DNA of 64,000 nt, taken from assembly GCA_963811255.1 (NCBI GenBank), contig CAWEQI010000003.1, forward strand, positions 372,001 through 436,000. Direction: 5' to 3'. The DNA comes from Croceibacterium_B sp963811255 (GTDB lineage Bacteria; Pseudomonadota; Alphaproteobacteria; Sphingomonadales; Sphingomonadaceae). The translations under genes were made by a program, and so were the position numbers. The notes below the pieces were generated by a model. It saw only the letters and a list, made by a program, of their open reading frames with translations, had not been told where the DNA came from and made no database searches. Every line of letters starts with the position of its first letter. Position 1 is the stretch's first letter. Positions 34,336 to 43,984 of the stretch are shown in pieces.

Positions 34336-35268
34336 ATGCACCTCGTCGTCACCACCTGCACTAACCGCAAGCGCGCGCCGCCGGCCGCGGACTTGCGGGT
34401 TAGCCAGTTGGGATGCTCAAGCGCGACAGAAGTAGCCGCCGATTGGGTTGCGCGCCTGCACGCTGCCCAAGACCGAACCCTGGCGACCCGCTTGTACGCG
34501 GGCCGTGGGTTCCAAGAGGCGAGAGCAGCGGCCGCGGCGATCAACGCCGATGTGGCCATCATATCCGCCGGCCTCGGGTTCATCGAAGCCAGCAAAGCGA
34601 TTCCTCCCTATTCCCTCAGCGTTGTTCCGGGATCCGCCGACAACGTTCTGGCCCGCACCAACGACCGCCCCTCGGCCGCTGACTGGTGGCGTCTAATCTG
34701 CCAAGTTTCGCCCTTTTCCAGGAGCGTCAGCGACGTACTCGGGTCTTGCTCGGGTATAATCATTCTCGCCGTTTCCGACGCCTATCTCTCGATGATCGCT
34801 GACGACCTGAACGCCTTATCCGCTGACGTGTCGGCCAGACTCAGAATTGTCACCCGCGCTCCTGAGGCACGGATCCCACGGGGTCTTCGCGCCTGCGTCA
34901 TGCCCTACGACGACCGCTTGGACGGCCCAAACAGCACCATCCGGGGCACCCGGGGCGATTTTGCCGCGCGGGCGGCTCGCCACTTCGCCCAAGAGGTTAT
35001 CGCTAGGAACCCCGGAGGCACCGTTGACGAGCACGCATCAGCAGTTTTGCGTCTGCTGTCTGCCTGGCAGTACCCGCCGGCGACGGGGCGGACGCGCCAC
35101 GAGGACGATGCAATCTTGGACCTGCTCCGCGCGCACTGGGACCGGGTTGGCGGTCAGTCGGGTAAGTTGTTGCGCGTTTTGCGAGATGAGCTGCAGGTCG
35201 CTTGCGAGCAGGGCCGGTTTGTTGGCCTGATGAACCGCGTGCGAAACGAGCGAAAGCTGGCAGCATGA
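34336..35268 (+). CDS. DpdC-position protein of the deazaguanine DNA-modification operon
   Basis: A 310-residue protein starting MHLVVTTCTNRKRAPPA, then RLYAGRGFQEARAAAAAINADVAIISAGLGFI. A CTxxKR-type start with an (A)IISAGLG strand resembles DUF6884-like enzymes linked to deazapurine chemistry. Its stop overlaps the DGQHR gene (ATGA). By position it may do the job of DpdC, which converts the inserted nitrile preQ0 base to the amide. The enzymatic role is inferred from context. Confidence 0.5.
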   Translation: MHLVVTTCTNRKRAPPAADLRVSQLGCSSATEVAADWVARLHAAQDRTLATRLYAGRGFQEARAAAAAINADVAIISAGLGFIEASKAIPPYSLSVVPGSADNVLARTNDRPSAADWWRLICQVSPFSRSVSDVLGSCSGIIILAVSDAYLSMIADDLNALSADVSARLRIVTRAPEARIPRGLRACVMPYDDRLDGPNSTIRGTRGDFAARAARHFAQEVIARNPGGTVDEHASAVLRLLSAWQYPPATGRTRHEDDAILDLLRAHWDRVGGQSGKLLRVLRDELQVACEQGRFVGLMNRVRNERKLAA

Positions 35269-36383
35269 CTGTCCGCGAAACGCTCATCGTGCGCGCCATA
35301 AAGGCGCAGCAGAATGGCGGCACCGAGGTATTCGCGTTCTTTCTGCACGGCTCCGACATCACCCGAGTGGCGGATATTAGCAGGATCAGCCGAGACGAAG
35401 CTGGCCTCAAAGGGTTTCAACGTCGCGAGATCCGCTCGCATGTGAATTCCATCGTCGAATTTCTCGACAGCGGTCCGGTGCTGTTTCCGAATGCGATAAT
35501 TCTCGCGCTGTCGCCGCAGATCGACTTCGTCTCAGCGCGCGGGCGTAAGCCCGACGGAATGGTCGAAGTTGGCGATGCCGGCACCCTCACGATCCCGATC
35601 CTGCCCGAAGGTAAGCGCGCTGCGTGGGTCGTCGATGGGCAACAGCGCTCGCTAGCCCTTTCTAGAGCGAAGAAAGCCGACATCGCCGTACCGGTGGTGG
35701 GTTTTGTTTCGGCCGATTTGGAGACGCAGCGTGAGCAGTTCATTTTGGTCAACAAGGCCAAACCGCTGCCGACCCGGCTGATCAATGAGCTCCTCCCGGA
35801 AGTTTCGGTGCTGCTACCGCGCGATCTCGCCGCTCGTCAGTTGCCCAGCGCCTTGTGCGACGCTCTGGCGAGTGACCCCTCGTCGCCATTCCACGGCCTT
35901 GTTCGCCGAGAGTTGAACCCGCCAACTCAGCCAGGCGTGGTCACTGATACCGCTCTCATCGAGGCCATTCGGGGCAACCTCAGACCACCGGTCGGCGCGC
36001 TCAGTCAGTTCCGCGGCAGCGACGGGCCTGACACCGATGAAATGTATCGGGCGCTCACGCTTTACTGGAAAGCCGTGCGGGAGACCTTCCCTGACGCGTG
36101 GGGTCATCCGCCGGAGAAGAGTCGCCTCATGCACTCTGCTGGCGTTCGGGCGATGGGCTCGCTCATGGACCCGATCATGCTGCGGGCAGAAAGCACCGCG
36201 TCGCCTGAAACGAGCGTCCGGGAGGCTCTAGCGCGCCTTGCGCCGCACTGCGCGTGGACCACCGGCGTGTGGGCGGACCTGGGCTGGAAGTGGAACGAGG
36301 TTCAGTCGACTGGCCAGCATATTTCGAAACTGAGCGAGCACCTAGTTCGGCTCGACCGCGAATTGGCGAGGCCGAAACGATGA
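35265..36383 (+). CDS. DGQHR-domain (DndB/DpdB-like) protein, copy 1
   Basis: A 372-residue protein. The motif VVDGQQRSLAL at residues 122-132 is the DGQxR signature shared by DndB and DpdB, and FILVNKAKPLPTRLINELLP follows as in the family. In Dpd systems DpdB works with DpdA to put preQ0 into DNA and is reported to be an ATPase. It is coupled to both neighbours by ATGA overlaps. Confidence 0.82.
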   Translation: MTVRETLIVRAIKAQQNGGTEVFAFFLHGSDITRVADISRISRDEAGLKGFQRREIRSHVNSIVEFLDSGPVLFPNAIILALSPQIDFVSARGRKPDGMVEVGDAGTLTIPILPEGKRAAWVVDGQQRSLALSRAKKADIAVPVVGFVSADLETQREQFILVNKAKPLPTRLINELLPEVSVLLPRDLAARQLPSALCDALASDPSSPFHGLVRRELNPPTQPGVVTDTALIEAIRGNLRPPVGALSQFRGSDGPDTDEMYRALTLYWKAVRETFPDAWGHPPEKSRLMHSAGVRAMGSLMDPIMLRAESTASPETSVREALARLAPHCAWTTGVWADLGWKWNEVQSTGQHISKLSEHLVRLDRELARPKR

Positions 36384-37711
36384 AGTTCATTTTCGCCGAT
36401 AGCCTGGATTACGTGGATCCGGCCTTCGACTTTGTGGCCGATCGGAGCGCTGCCGACCGGCAGCCTTATTGGGATGACGTCTACCCCCATCAGATCCTCG
36501 GCTATGCGCCCTACGATGGAGTTCTCGTGTCGCGCGCCATCCTGGGCGGACACAAGGTGAAGGGGAAATATACCCCAGCTCAGGCGCGCAGGTTCGAGAC
36601 CGTCGGCGCGCGCAAGTTCCTTCGCCTCGACACACCTGAATTCCAACATTTGCCGATTTTCGGCGACTGCGGGGCCTTTGCATATGCGAGCGAAGACAAA
36701 CCGCCCTATTCCCCGGCAGAGATAGCGGAGTTCTACGACGACTGCGGCTTCACGCACGGCTGCTCGGTCGACCATATCATTTTCGAGCATAGCCCGAACA
36801 ACCCCCCTGCGGGCGAGGTCGCCCCATCCGTCCGCGAGCGCTTCGATATCACCCTGGAAAACGCCGACGCGTTTCTGCGCGAGGTTCGCGCGAATGGGTC
36901 CGCCTTTACGCCTTTAGGCGCGGTCCAAGGATGGTCGCCATCCAGCATGGCTGACGCCGCGAGCCAACTGGTCAGCATGGGGTACGACTACCTGGCGCTG
37001 GGCGGCATGGTGCCCCTGAAGGCTCTCGAAATTTCGGCCTGCGTCGAGGCCATCAGGCAGGCTGTGCCCGCGTCGACCCGGTTACACATTCTCGGGTTTG
37101 CAAAAGCGGAGCACATCGATGTGTTCAAGCCGCTCAATGTCACAAGCTTCGATTCCACCTCTCCGCTCATTCGCGCGTTCAAGGATGCCAAGCAGAACTA
37201 CTACCTGCCAGGCAATGGTACCGGGCTGCGCTATTACACGGCCCTGCGGGTCCCCCAATCCATTGAAAACCCGCGTCTCCAGCGACTGGTCAAGAAGGGC
37301 ACTTTTCACGCAGAGGACCTAACCAGGCTCGAAGGCCGGACGCTTCGCGCGCTGCGAGCATACGATGCCGGCGAAGCCGACCTCGAAGAGGCCCTGAGCG
37401 CTGTCGTCAGCTACGGCGCGATCTTAGCCGCAGAGAGGCCATACGAAGACTGCGCTTCAGACCCTCAGATCCGCAAGCTTGAGGAGCGCTACCGCACCAC
37501 GCTTTTCGACAAGCCTTGGAAGGAATGTCGCTGCTCGATTTGTGAAGAGGCCTCAATCGAGGTGCTGATCTTTCGCGGCAGCAACCGCAACAAGCGGCGG
37601 GGCATGCATAACCTCGCCATCTACAAGAACCACCTCGAGAAATTGGATGCGCCCCGTGCCGCAAACGACACCTATGATCTTCACCGCGATCCGTGCCCAG
37701 CAGAGTGCTGA
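36380..37711 (+). CDS. dpdA: DNA-guanine transglycosylase, TGT-like DpdA
   Basis: A 443-residue TGT-fold protein. D96 in the FGDCGAF motif matches the substrate Asp of bacterial TGT (DSGG), and D258 in TSFDSTSP matches the nucleophile position. The mid-strand glycine motif is LALGGMV. The zinc site C383-x-C385-x2-C388...H410 is complete. DpdA exchanges guanine in DNA for preQ0. Neighbouring DGQHR proteins and queE/queD/queC separate it from the tRNA enzyme. Confidence 0.85.
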   Translation: MKFIFADSLDYVDPAFDFVADRSAADRQPYWDDVYPHQILGYAPYDGVLVSRAILGGHKVKGKYTPAQARRFETVGARKFLRLDTPEFQHLPIFGDCGAFAYASEDKPPYSPAEIAEFYDDCGFTHGCSVDHIIFEHSPNNPPAGEVAPSVRERFDITLENADAFLREVRANGSAFTPLGAVQGWSPSSMADAASQLVSMGYDYLALGGMVPLKALEISACVEAIRQAVPASTRLHILGFAKAEHIDVFKPLNVTSFDSTSPLIRAFKDAKQNYYLPGNGTGLRYYTALRVPQSIENPRLQRLVKKGTFHAEDLTRLEGRTLRALRAYDAGEADLEEALSAVVSYGAILAAERPYEDCASDPQIRKLEERYRTTLFDKPWKECRCSICEEASIEVLIFRGSNRNKRRGMHNLAIYKNHLEKLDAPRAANDTYDLHRDPCPAEC

Positions 37712-38759
37712 GCACTCAGCTCTGACCTTTGCCGCAAGCGCGGGCGATATTTTGTCGTTCGCGAGCATCGACCGTATCGGACGTGATGCGCAGGGCGAGC
37801 TGAGCGGTTTTCAGCGTCCACAAGTCGCCGCCCATATTCGCGAGATCCGTGACTATCTCGAAAAGCCGAGTGCGGTGCTCCCAAACCCGATTGTTGTCGC
37901 GTTTACGAACAAGGTCGAATTGGAGGACCTTGGCAACGGGGTGTGCCGCATTCTCATCGACACCAGCGACGGCCCCCCGGGGCTGGTTGTCGATGGCCAA
38001 CAGCGACTTACTGCGCTTGCTTCATTGGAGCGCGATTTTCAGGTGTTTGTGTCGGCCCTGGTCTGCCCCAACGAGGAGGAATTGCGGCGCCAATTCGTCC
38101 TCATTAACAACACCAGGCCATTGCCGAAGTCCCTCATTTATGAGCTTCTTCCGACCGTCGACGACTTACCCGCCCGGCTAAACCGGCGCTCTAAAGCGGC
38201 TGAATTAACCGCGCAGTTGAATTTCAAAAAGACGTCTCTTCATCGCTTGATCAAAATGCACACGCAGCCAGACGGGGTCATCTCCGACACCGTGATGCAG
38301 AAGATCATAATGGAGTCGCTGTCAGATGGCGTGATGCGTGGTCTCATTCGATCGCGCGGCGGCGAGCGAGCGTGCGTCAATCTCGTGTCGAATTTCTTCG
38401 AGGCGGTGAAGCGAACGTTCCGTCTCGAGTGGGAAGGGCATACCCCCGCTTCATCGCGCCTTCGTCATGGTGCGGGAATTTTGGCCTTGGGCGCCGTCAT
38501 GGAAATACTCGCCGAGCGCACAAACGCGCGCGAAGCGGATGAATTCGAAGCGGGCTTAGCTTGCCTCAAAGACCGAACAGCGTGGGCGTCTGGCGCGTGG
38601 GACTTCGATGGTGAGGTGCGGCGGTGGAACTCGCTTCAGAACGTCAACCGCGACATTGCCCTCCTCACGCACTACCTCACTTCGATCGTCAAGGCTGACC
38701 TGCGCGCTAAGCGCCAGCTAGGCCCTGCGCCCCTGCTTGAAGCGGCGGCGGTAGGTTGA
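37647..38759 (+). CDS. DGQHR-domain (DndB/DpdB-like) protein, copy 2
   Basis: A second member, 370 residues, with VVDGQQRLTAL at residues 114-124 and FVLINNTRPLPKSLIYELLP after it. It is clearly homologous to the protein at 35265 but diverged. With the start at 37647 it overlaps dpdA by 65 bases; an in-frame ATG at 37674 would shorten that. Most Dpd loci carry one DpdB, so two copies flanking dpdA is unusual. Confidence 0.8.
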   Translation: MRPVPQTTPMIFTAIRAQQSAEHSALTFAASAGDILSFASIDRIGRDAQGELSGFQRPQVAAHIREIRDYLEKPSAVLPNPIVVAFTNKVELEDLGNGVCRILIDTSDGPPGLVVDGQQRLTALASLERDFQVFVSALVCPNEEELRRQFVLINNTRPLPKSLIYELLPTVDDLPARLNRRSKAAELTAQLNFKKTSLHRLIKMHTQPDGVISDTVMQKIIMESLSDGVMRGLIRSRGGERACVNLVSNFFEAVKRTFRLEWEGHTPASSRLRHGAGILALGAVMEILAERTNAREADEFEAGLACLKDRTAWASGAWDFDGEVRRWNSLQNVNRDIALLTHYLTSIVKADLRAKRQLGPAPLLEAAAVG

Positions 38760-38762
38760 GCC

Positions 38763-39395
38763 ATGGCGTACGCGGTCAAAGAAATTTTCAAGACGCTCCA
38801 AGGCGAGGGCGCGCAATCGGGTCGCACAGCCGTCTTTTGCCGTTTTTCCGGCTGCAATTTGTGGTCCGGGCGCGAGCGTGACCGCGCGAGAGCGCAATGC
38901 ACGTTTTGCGACACAGACTTTGTCGGAACAAATGGCCCAGGTGGCGGCCGGTTCGAGACGGCCGTCGATCTAGCAAACGCCGTTGAAACGGCCTGGGGTG
39001 GGCAAAGCGGCGGTCGATTTGTTGTGTGCACAGGTGGGGAACCGCTCTTGCAACTGGATGAGCAGTTGATCGATGCTCTGCACGCTCGAGACTTCGAGAT
39101 CGCGATCGAAACGAACGGCACCCTGCCAGCGCCGGCCAACATCGATTGGATCTGCGTAAGTCCCAAGGGGGTGACCGAGGTGGTGCTCAAAAAAGGCAGT
39201 GAACTGAAGGTCGTGTATCCTCAGACCGGCCTTGAGCCGAGCGCCTTGGAAGGATGGGCGTTCGAGCACTTTTTTGTTCAGCCGCTTGATGATCTTTCGC
39301 ACCCGGAAAACGTCGAACTCGCCACCGCGTATTGCCTTCAAAACCCGAAGTGGCGCCTGTCGCTTCAGACCCACAAGATGATTGGGATTCGGTGA
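38763..39395 (+). CDS. queE: 7-carboxy-7-deazaguanine synthase
   Basis: A 210-residue radical SAM enzyme that makes CDG from carboxytetrahydropterin. The QueE-type extended cluster motif is C31-x14-C46-x2-C49 (SGCNLW...QCTFCDTDF), the start is YAVKEIFKTLQGEGAQSGRTAVFCRF, and the GGEPLLQLD motif is present. Its stop overlaps the queD start. This copy probably serves the DNA-modification pathway. Confidence 0.94.
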   Translation: MAYAVKEIFKTLQGEGAQSGRTAVFCRFSGCNLWSGRERDRARAQCTFCDTDFVGTNGPGGGRFETAVDLANAVETAWGGQSGGRFVVCTGGEPLLQLDEQLIDALHARDFEIAIETNGTLPAPANIDWICVSPKGVTEVVLKKGSELKVVYPQTGLEPSALEGWAFEHFFVQPLDDLSHPENVELATAYCLQNPKWRLSLQTHKMIGIR

Positions 39396-39769
39396 TGTAC
39401 GAACTCAGCAAGCAGTTCCGGTTCGATGCGGCTCACACCCTCGAGCGCGAGATCCAGACAGAGTCGAGCCGGCGCATTCACGGTCACTCCTATCGCGCTG
39501 AGGTCACGGTGAGGGGGAGGCCCGATCCGGACTCCGGCATGATCGTTGACCTCGGGATCCTCGAACGAAAGATGGCCGAAACGCGCGATGCACTTGATCA
39601 TCGCTTCCTCGACGAAATCAACGACCTCGGTCCGGCGACGATGGAGAACCTGTGCAGTTGGATTTGGCGTCGGCTTGAGCGTGACATCGTCAATCTGGCC
39701 CAGGTGCGCGTCTACCGCGACAGTAATGGGGAGACTTGCACCTACTACGGAGAAAGCCTTGCGGCATGA
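39395..39769 (+). CDS. queD: 6-carboxytetrahydropterin synthase
   Basis: A 124-residue tunnelling-fold enzyme. The zinc-binding residues are seen in FDAAHTLE (His) and RIHGHSYRAEV (His-x-His); MIVDLG and LDHRFLDEI are conserved family blocks. I chose the ATG at 39395, overlapping the queE stop (TGATG). It converts dihydroneopterin triphosphate to CPH4, the QueE substrate. A GTP cyclohydrolase is not encoded nearby. Confidence 0.93.
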   Translation: MYELSKQFRFDAAHTLEREIQTESSRRIHGHSYRAEVTVRGRPDPDSGMIVDLGILERKMAETRDALDHRFLDEINDLGPATMENLCSWIWRRLERDIVNLAQVRVYRDSNGETCTYYGESLAA

Positions 39770-40471
39770 TCTCGCGGGAGGGGGCCCTAGTTCTATTTTC
39801 GGGAGGGCAGGACTCCACCACGTGTCTGGCCTGGGCACTCGAAAACTTCGAACAGGTGGAGACGGTAGGGTTCGACTACGGACAACGCCATCGCGTTGAA
39901 CTCGAGTGCCGCTCCAGCATTCGCGAGAAAATGGCTGCACTTTCGCCAGTCTGGGCAAAGCGACTGGGCGAAGATCACGTCCTCGACCTGTCGGTGCTGG
40001 GGCAGGTGAGCGATACGGCTCTCACCTCTGAGGCTGAGATTGCGTTCCAAGAAGATGGGTTGCCGAACACCTTCGTACCGGGCCGCAATCTACTCTTTTT
40101 CACGTTTGCGGCAGCGGTGGCTTACCGCCGCAAGTTGCGACACTTGATAGGGGGCATGTGTGAGACGGACTACTCAGGATACCCTGACTGCCGCGACGAC
40201 ACGATTAAGGCGCTCCAGGTGGCTCTGAACCTCGGCATGAATGCGCGCTTGGTCCTTCACACGCCGCTCATGTGGATCGACAAGGCGGCCACCTGGGCGG
40301 AGGCCCACCGGTCTCGGCGGTGCGGAATTCGTGACGCTTATTCAGGAGCAAACGCACACTTGTTACCTTGGAGTTCGCGACCGGTTGCACGACTGGGGGC
40401 GCGGATGTGGCGAATGCCCTGCCTGTGAACTTCGGGCGGCAGGGTATCAGCGTTACCGAACCGGCAACTGA
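39766..40471 (+). CDS. queC: 7-cyano-7-deazaguanine synthase, frameshifted
   Basis: This ATP-dependent enzyme turns CDG to preQ0. The PP-loop is LFSGGQDSTTCLAWAL near the start. The C-terminal zinc site appears in the other frame as THTCYLGVRDRLHDWGRGCGECPACELR. Removing one base near 40312 joins AEAHR to LGGAEFVTLI and gives a full-length protein of about 234 residues. The ATG at 39766 overlaps the queD stop. The break may be a sequencing error. Confidence 0.88.
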
Positions 40472-40600
40472 CCTAGGGCTTTCTACTAGCCCACGCCCGG
40501 AGGGGGCGACGCAGCAGACTAAATATCTTTTTCCCTTGAGCTGCCAAGGGCTTGTGCAGCTCTCGATGCCGCGACATTATCCTCCTTAGGGGGGCGCACG

Positions 40601-43144
40601 GTGTCTCGATCGACAGAGGCGGTGGAAGTCTGGGCGGAGAGCCAAGATTGGCTTGAACGGGGACGTGCGCGTTGTCGAAACGCGCTGCGTGACGCTTCCG
40701 CCGCACCAGATCGTCTGGCCTTGCTTCGCGAATTTGCGCGCCTCTCCGACGGATATTTGGACTTAGAAGCGCACGGCATCGAACTTACGAATGAGGAGTT
40801 CGCGCTCGCACCGCGGTTCGGTCTTGAGGCGACCCCCTCCCTCATTCGGGTAGCGGGATCCGGCGGTGTTCCGCAGGCAATCGCGGAAATCTTCAAGCTG
40901 GATTCTGCGCAGCGGCGCCGATCCCTTCCGGGGACGCCTGATGCCGCTCTCCTGCGTTGGACCCAGTACGACGCCTATCGGTCTGAAACTCAGAAGGCCG
41001 CGGTTCGAGCAATGCAGATGATGCCTCTGGGGGCGTCGCTAATGGTGTCGATGCCCACGGGTACTGGGAAGAGCCTGCTGTTCCAGTTAGCGCCCTTCAT
41101 CTGGGAAACGTCGGAGGCGCGCACTTGCGCTGTCGTGATCACTCCAACGATAGCCCTGGCCCTCGATCATGAGAGGACACTTAAGTCCATTCAGGGTTTG
41201 GAACGCAGTCGAGCCCTGACAAGCCAGTTGAGCCGAAATGAACGAGAAGAGGTACTGTTTGCCTTTCGCAGAGGTGAGATACCTTTGCTCCTTCTTTCGC
41301 CTGAGCAAGCTTTCGGTTCCGCGCGCGAGACACTTCTCGAGGCCGCTCTCAGTCCTGACCAAAAGCTCGGCCTCGAGGCTCGCCTCACGGCTTTCTTCGT
41401 TGATGAAGCTCATATAGTTGAAAGTTGGGGGCGCAGTTTTCGGCCCGATTTTCAACGTCTCCCGTCCTTGGTTGCAGAACTGCGCGAACGCAATCCGGCT
41501 CTTCGCACCGTTCTTCTTTCGGCGACGATCGGCCGCTCTGCTCAAACAGAACTCCGGCGCGCATACGGCAGTTCGGCGTGGCTCGAGATTCACGCCGGCG
41601 TACCGCGATACGAGTTTGATCTCGCTGCGGTTCAGTTCACCTCAAGAGAAGCTCGCGATGCAGCCCTCGAGACTGTCATCGACACGGCTCCGCGTCCGGC
41701 CATTATCTACACGACGCTCGTGAAGCACGCGCGCGATCTATATGATAACCTTACCGCAAATAGAGGTTTCGAGCGGATTGCGCTCTTCACGGGGGAGATA
41801 AGCGACGGACAAACCCGTCAGTCCATCGTCGACAGATGGGCGCAAGACAAATTGGATCTGGTCGTTGCAACCTCTGCCTTTGGTATGGGTATCGACAAAG
41901 CAGATGTTCGTACGGTCATTCATGCGTGCCTTCCCGAGGGCCCCGCTCGCTATTACCAAGAGATCGGCCGCGCCGCTCGAGACGGTCACCAAGGACACGG
42001 GGCTTGTCTCTGGTTCACGTCCTCCGAAGAAGAGGACGACGATCAGCGCCTAGCCCTCAGGATGGCAGCAGGTTCATGGATCACCCGTGACAAAGCGCAA
42101 AAGCGCTGGCGAGCAATCCTGGAATGGGGCGAGGCCAATGGTGGCTTGAAGTGGCAGGGCTCAAGACGGCAAATGACGGTCAATCTTGATGCCGTTCGGG
42201 AAGGTCTCAACTCAGATACCAGCGACTACAATCGTCTTTGGAACATGAGCGTTCTAAATTTCTTGCAGCGCGCAGGTGCGTTGGAGGTCGCTGGCGTTGG
42301 AAGTCAATCGGACATTCCTACGTGGATCGTCGATATCGTCAGCGACGCGCTCACGGCGAGCGGCGACGCATACGAGAACTTGTGGGACGCCGTGGAGGCC
42401 GTGCGCGACGCCGAGCAGAAAAGCGCCACCCGAGAATTTAAAGAATTTACGCGAGTGCTTAGTCCCGAAGGTAACATGTGCGTGCTCAGCGGTGTGTTTG
42501 ATTTGGTGGACGGTCACGGGAGCCTGGCGCCTGATTGCGGGCGCTGCTGGGTATGCCGATCTCGCGGCATTCGCCCACCTGGAGCGGTCAAATCGGGTGG
42601 CTTGCAAGAGCTTTGGTCGGAGGGTTCGCCGCCGCGCCACCACGATCATCTGAGCTCGACCATCACGATGGTTATTCCCGACAACGCTGACCTTCGCGCA
42701 GATCTTACGTCTCTGATGACCGCCCTTGTGGCCGCCGGTGTTGAGCAGTTCGTCGTTCCAGATTTTCTCAGCGCGACGGCCGCCCAACTTCTGGCTCGCT
42801 CGCGTTGTGCGATCGGCTTCGTGCTAAGTCATTCGGACTGGCTACTCGGCGATTGGGCTCTTGCGCCAGTGCCAACTGCTGTATTTCTCGATCACCAATC
42901 GGCCGTAGAGCAGGCGTGGCGAGCCATCGACGCGGAAGTAGCGAACCATCGGGAACAGAGGTTCGTTCTCGTCGCCCCTTCTGACCTGACGGTCGCTGAG
43001 CGCCCTCTTCAACAAATAGCCTCGAATCAGGCTCCCTTTTCGCAGGAGTCTCTTCGTCAGGTATATTCTGGAAAGCGTCATAAACTAGCATGGCCCTACT
43101 GTCCGCAACCCAGGGTACCCCCGAAAGGGTCTGGTCGCTCGTGA
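40601..43144 (+). CDS. dpdF: RecQ-like superfamily II helicase, DpdF-type
   Basis: An 847-residue helicase. Walker A is MPTGTGKSLLF (151-161), the DEAH box is FFVDEAHIVESWG (266-276), and the C-terminal RecA domain has LVVATSAFGMGIDKADVRTVIHACLPEG with motif VI YYQEIGRAARDG. Its position after queC and the length fit DpdF of the restriction arm. It has a GTG start; the stop overlaps the next gene. Confidence 0.85.
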   Translation: MSRSTEAVEVWAESQDWLERGRARCRNALRDASAAPDRLALLREFARLSDGYLDLEAHGIELTNEEFALAPRFGLEATPSLIRVAGSGGVPQAIAEIFKLDSAQRRRSLPGTPDAALLRWTQYDAYRSETQKAAVRAMQMMPLGASLMVSMPTGTGKSLLFQLAPFIWETSEARTCAVVITPTIALALDHERTLKSIQGLERSRALTSQLSRNEREEVLFAFRRGEIPLLLLSPEQAFGSARETLLEAALSPDQKLGLEARLTAFFVDEAHIVESWGRSFRPDFQRLPSLVAELRERNPALRTVLLSATIGRSAQTELRRAYGSSAWLEIHAGVPRYEFDLAAVQFTSREARDAALETVIDTAPRPAIIYTTLVKHARDLYDNLTANRGFERIALFTGEISDGQTRQSIVDRWAQDKLDLVVATSAFGMGIDKADVRTVIHACLPEGPARYYQEIGRAARDGHQGHGACLWFTSSEEEDDDQRLALRMAAGSWITRDKAQKRWRAILEWGEANGGLKWQGSRRQMTVNLDAVREGLNSDTSDYNRLWNMSVLNFLQRAGALEVAGVGSQSDIPTWIVDIVSDALTASGDAYENLWDAVEAVRDAEQKSATREFKEFTRVLSPEGNMCVLSGVFDLVDGHGSLAPDCGRCWVCRSRGIRPPGAVKSGGLQELWSEGSPPRHHDHLSSTITMVIPDNADLRADLTSLMTALVAAGVEQFVVPDFLSATAAQLLARSRCAIGFVLSHSDWLLGDWALAPVPTAVFLDHQSAVEQAWRAIDAEVANHREQRFVLVAPSDLTVAERPLQQIASNQAPFSQESLRQVYSGKRHKLAWPYCPQPRVPPKGSGRS

Positions 43145-43984
43145 GCATTCTTGCCGCACACGACGAACCAATGGAACGGCAGGCCGTCGCAGCCTGGTTA
43201 AATCCCAAATACATTGAAGCAAATGAGCCGGCACGCGATGAGAAGACAGCCGTAGACCAGACTATCCAGGCCGCCCACGGGCTGGGATTTGTCGATCTAA
43301 GTCAGCGTGGTTTAGTACAACTGCTGCTCAGCGACGTACCTAGCGAATTCGTGGAATTTGCAGACTTGGTTCATGACCGTTTGGCACGCATGAGCTCTGA
43401 TGCTGCAGAACTCGGTGTTGTTTGAAGCATTCGCGTGGCAAGCGGTGCAGATAGAACTCGAGGGCGGTACCGACTGGATCAACGACTGGTCGAGCGACGA
43501 ATTTGCCCACAAAGCGGATGTGGCGCTCTGTCCTCCAGGTTGGACCGGTGAGAACCGTTTCAACTCAACGAAACGGTCGCCATGGCGGCGTTGGATCGAG
43601 TTCTTGGGACTGCAGGCCAACCTACTCGGCATCCACCGATATCCATACGTAGTCAGTCGTTTGTCGCGGCAAATGTTGCGAGGAAGATTGCCCATCCAGG
43701 TAGAAATTCCGGCGGCGGAATTCATGGCTGCCATAGCATCGGAACTGCCTTACCTCGATAGTGGAAGTCTGTTTCTGGAATACGCCGACAGAATGCGGTT
43801 TAAGATGGAGCCAAAGACCGTTTCGCGACTACTGAGTACGGCACTGCGCGATCTTCAGGACGACGGCAAGATCAGTTTGATCGTGCGCGGTGACTCGAGC
43901 GACAACTACCAACTCGCCCCAGATCCTTTTAGTAAGTTGCGATCTTTCTCTGCCGTCATGATTAAATCCGAGGTCGCGCAATGA
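43090..43984 (+). CDS. DpdG-like protein, frameshifted
   Basis: Two fragments cover one protein of about 297 residues: MALLSATQGTPERVWSLV to DRLARMSSDAA, then QNSVLFEAFAWQAVQIELEG to the end. Removing one base near 43402-43412 joins them. The N-terminus looks winged-helix-like and there is a second such segment late (TVSRLLSTALRDLQDDGKISLI). No catalytic motif is visible. The place between DpdF and the ATPase fits DpdG. The start at 43090 gives a 55-base overlap with dpdF; GTG 43141 is an alternative. Confidence 0.65.

Noticed and set aside
36380..37711. A queuosine tRNA-guanine transglycosylase (tgt)
   Set aside because: The zinc site fits but the context (DGQHR genes, helicases, embedded queCDE) and diverged active-site strands favour the DNA enzyme DpdA.
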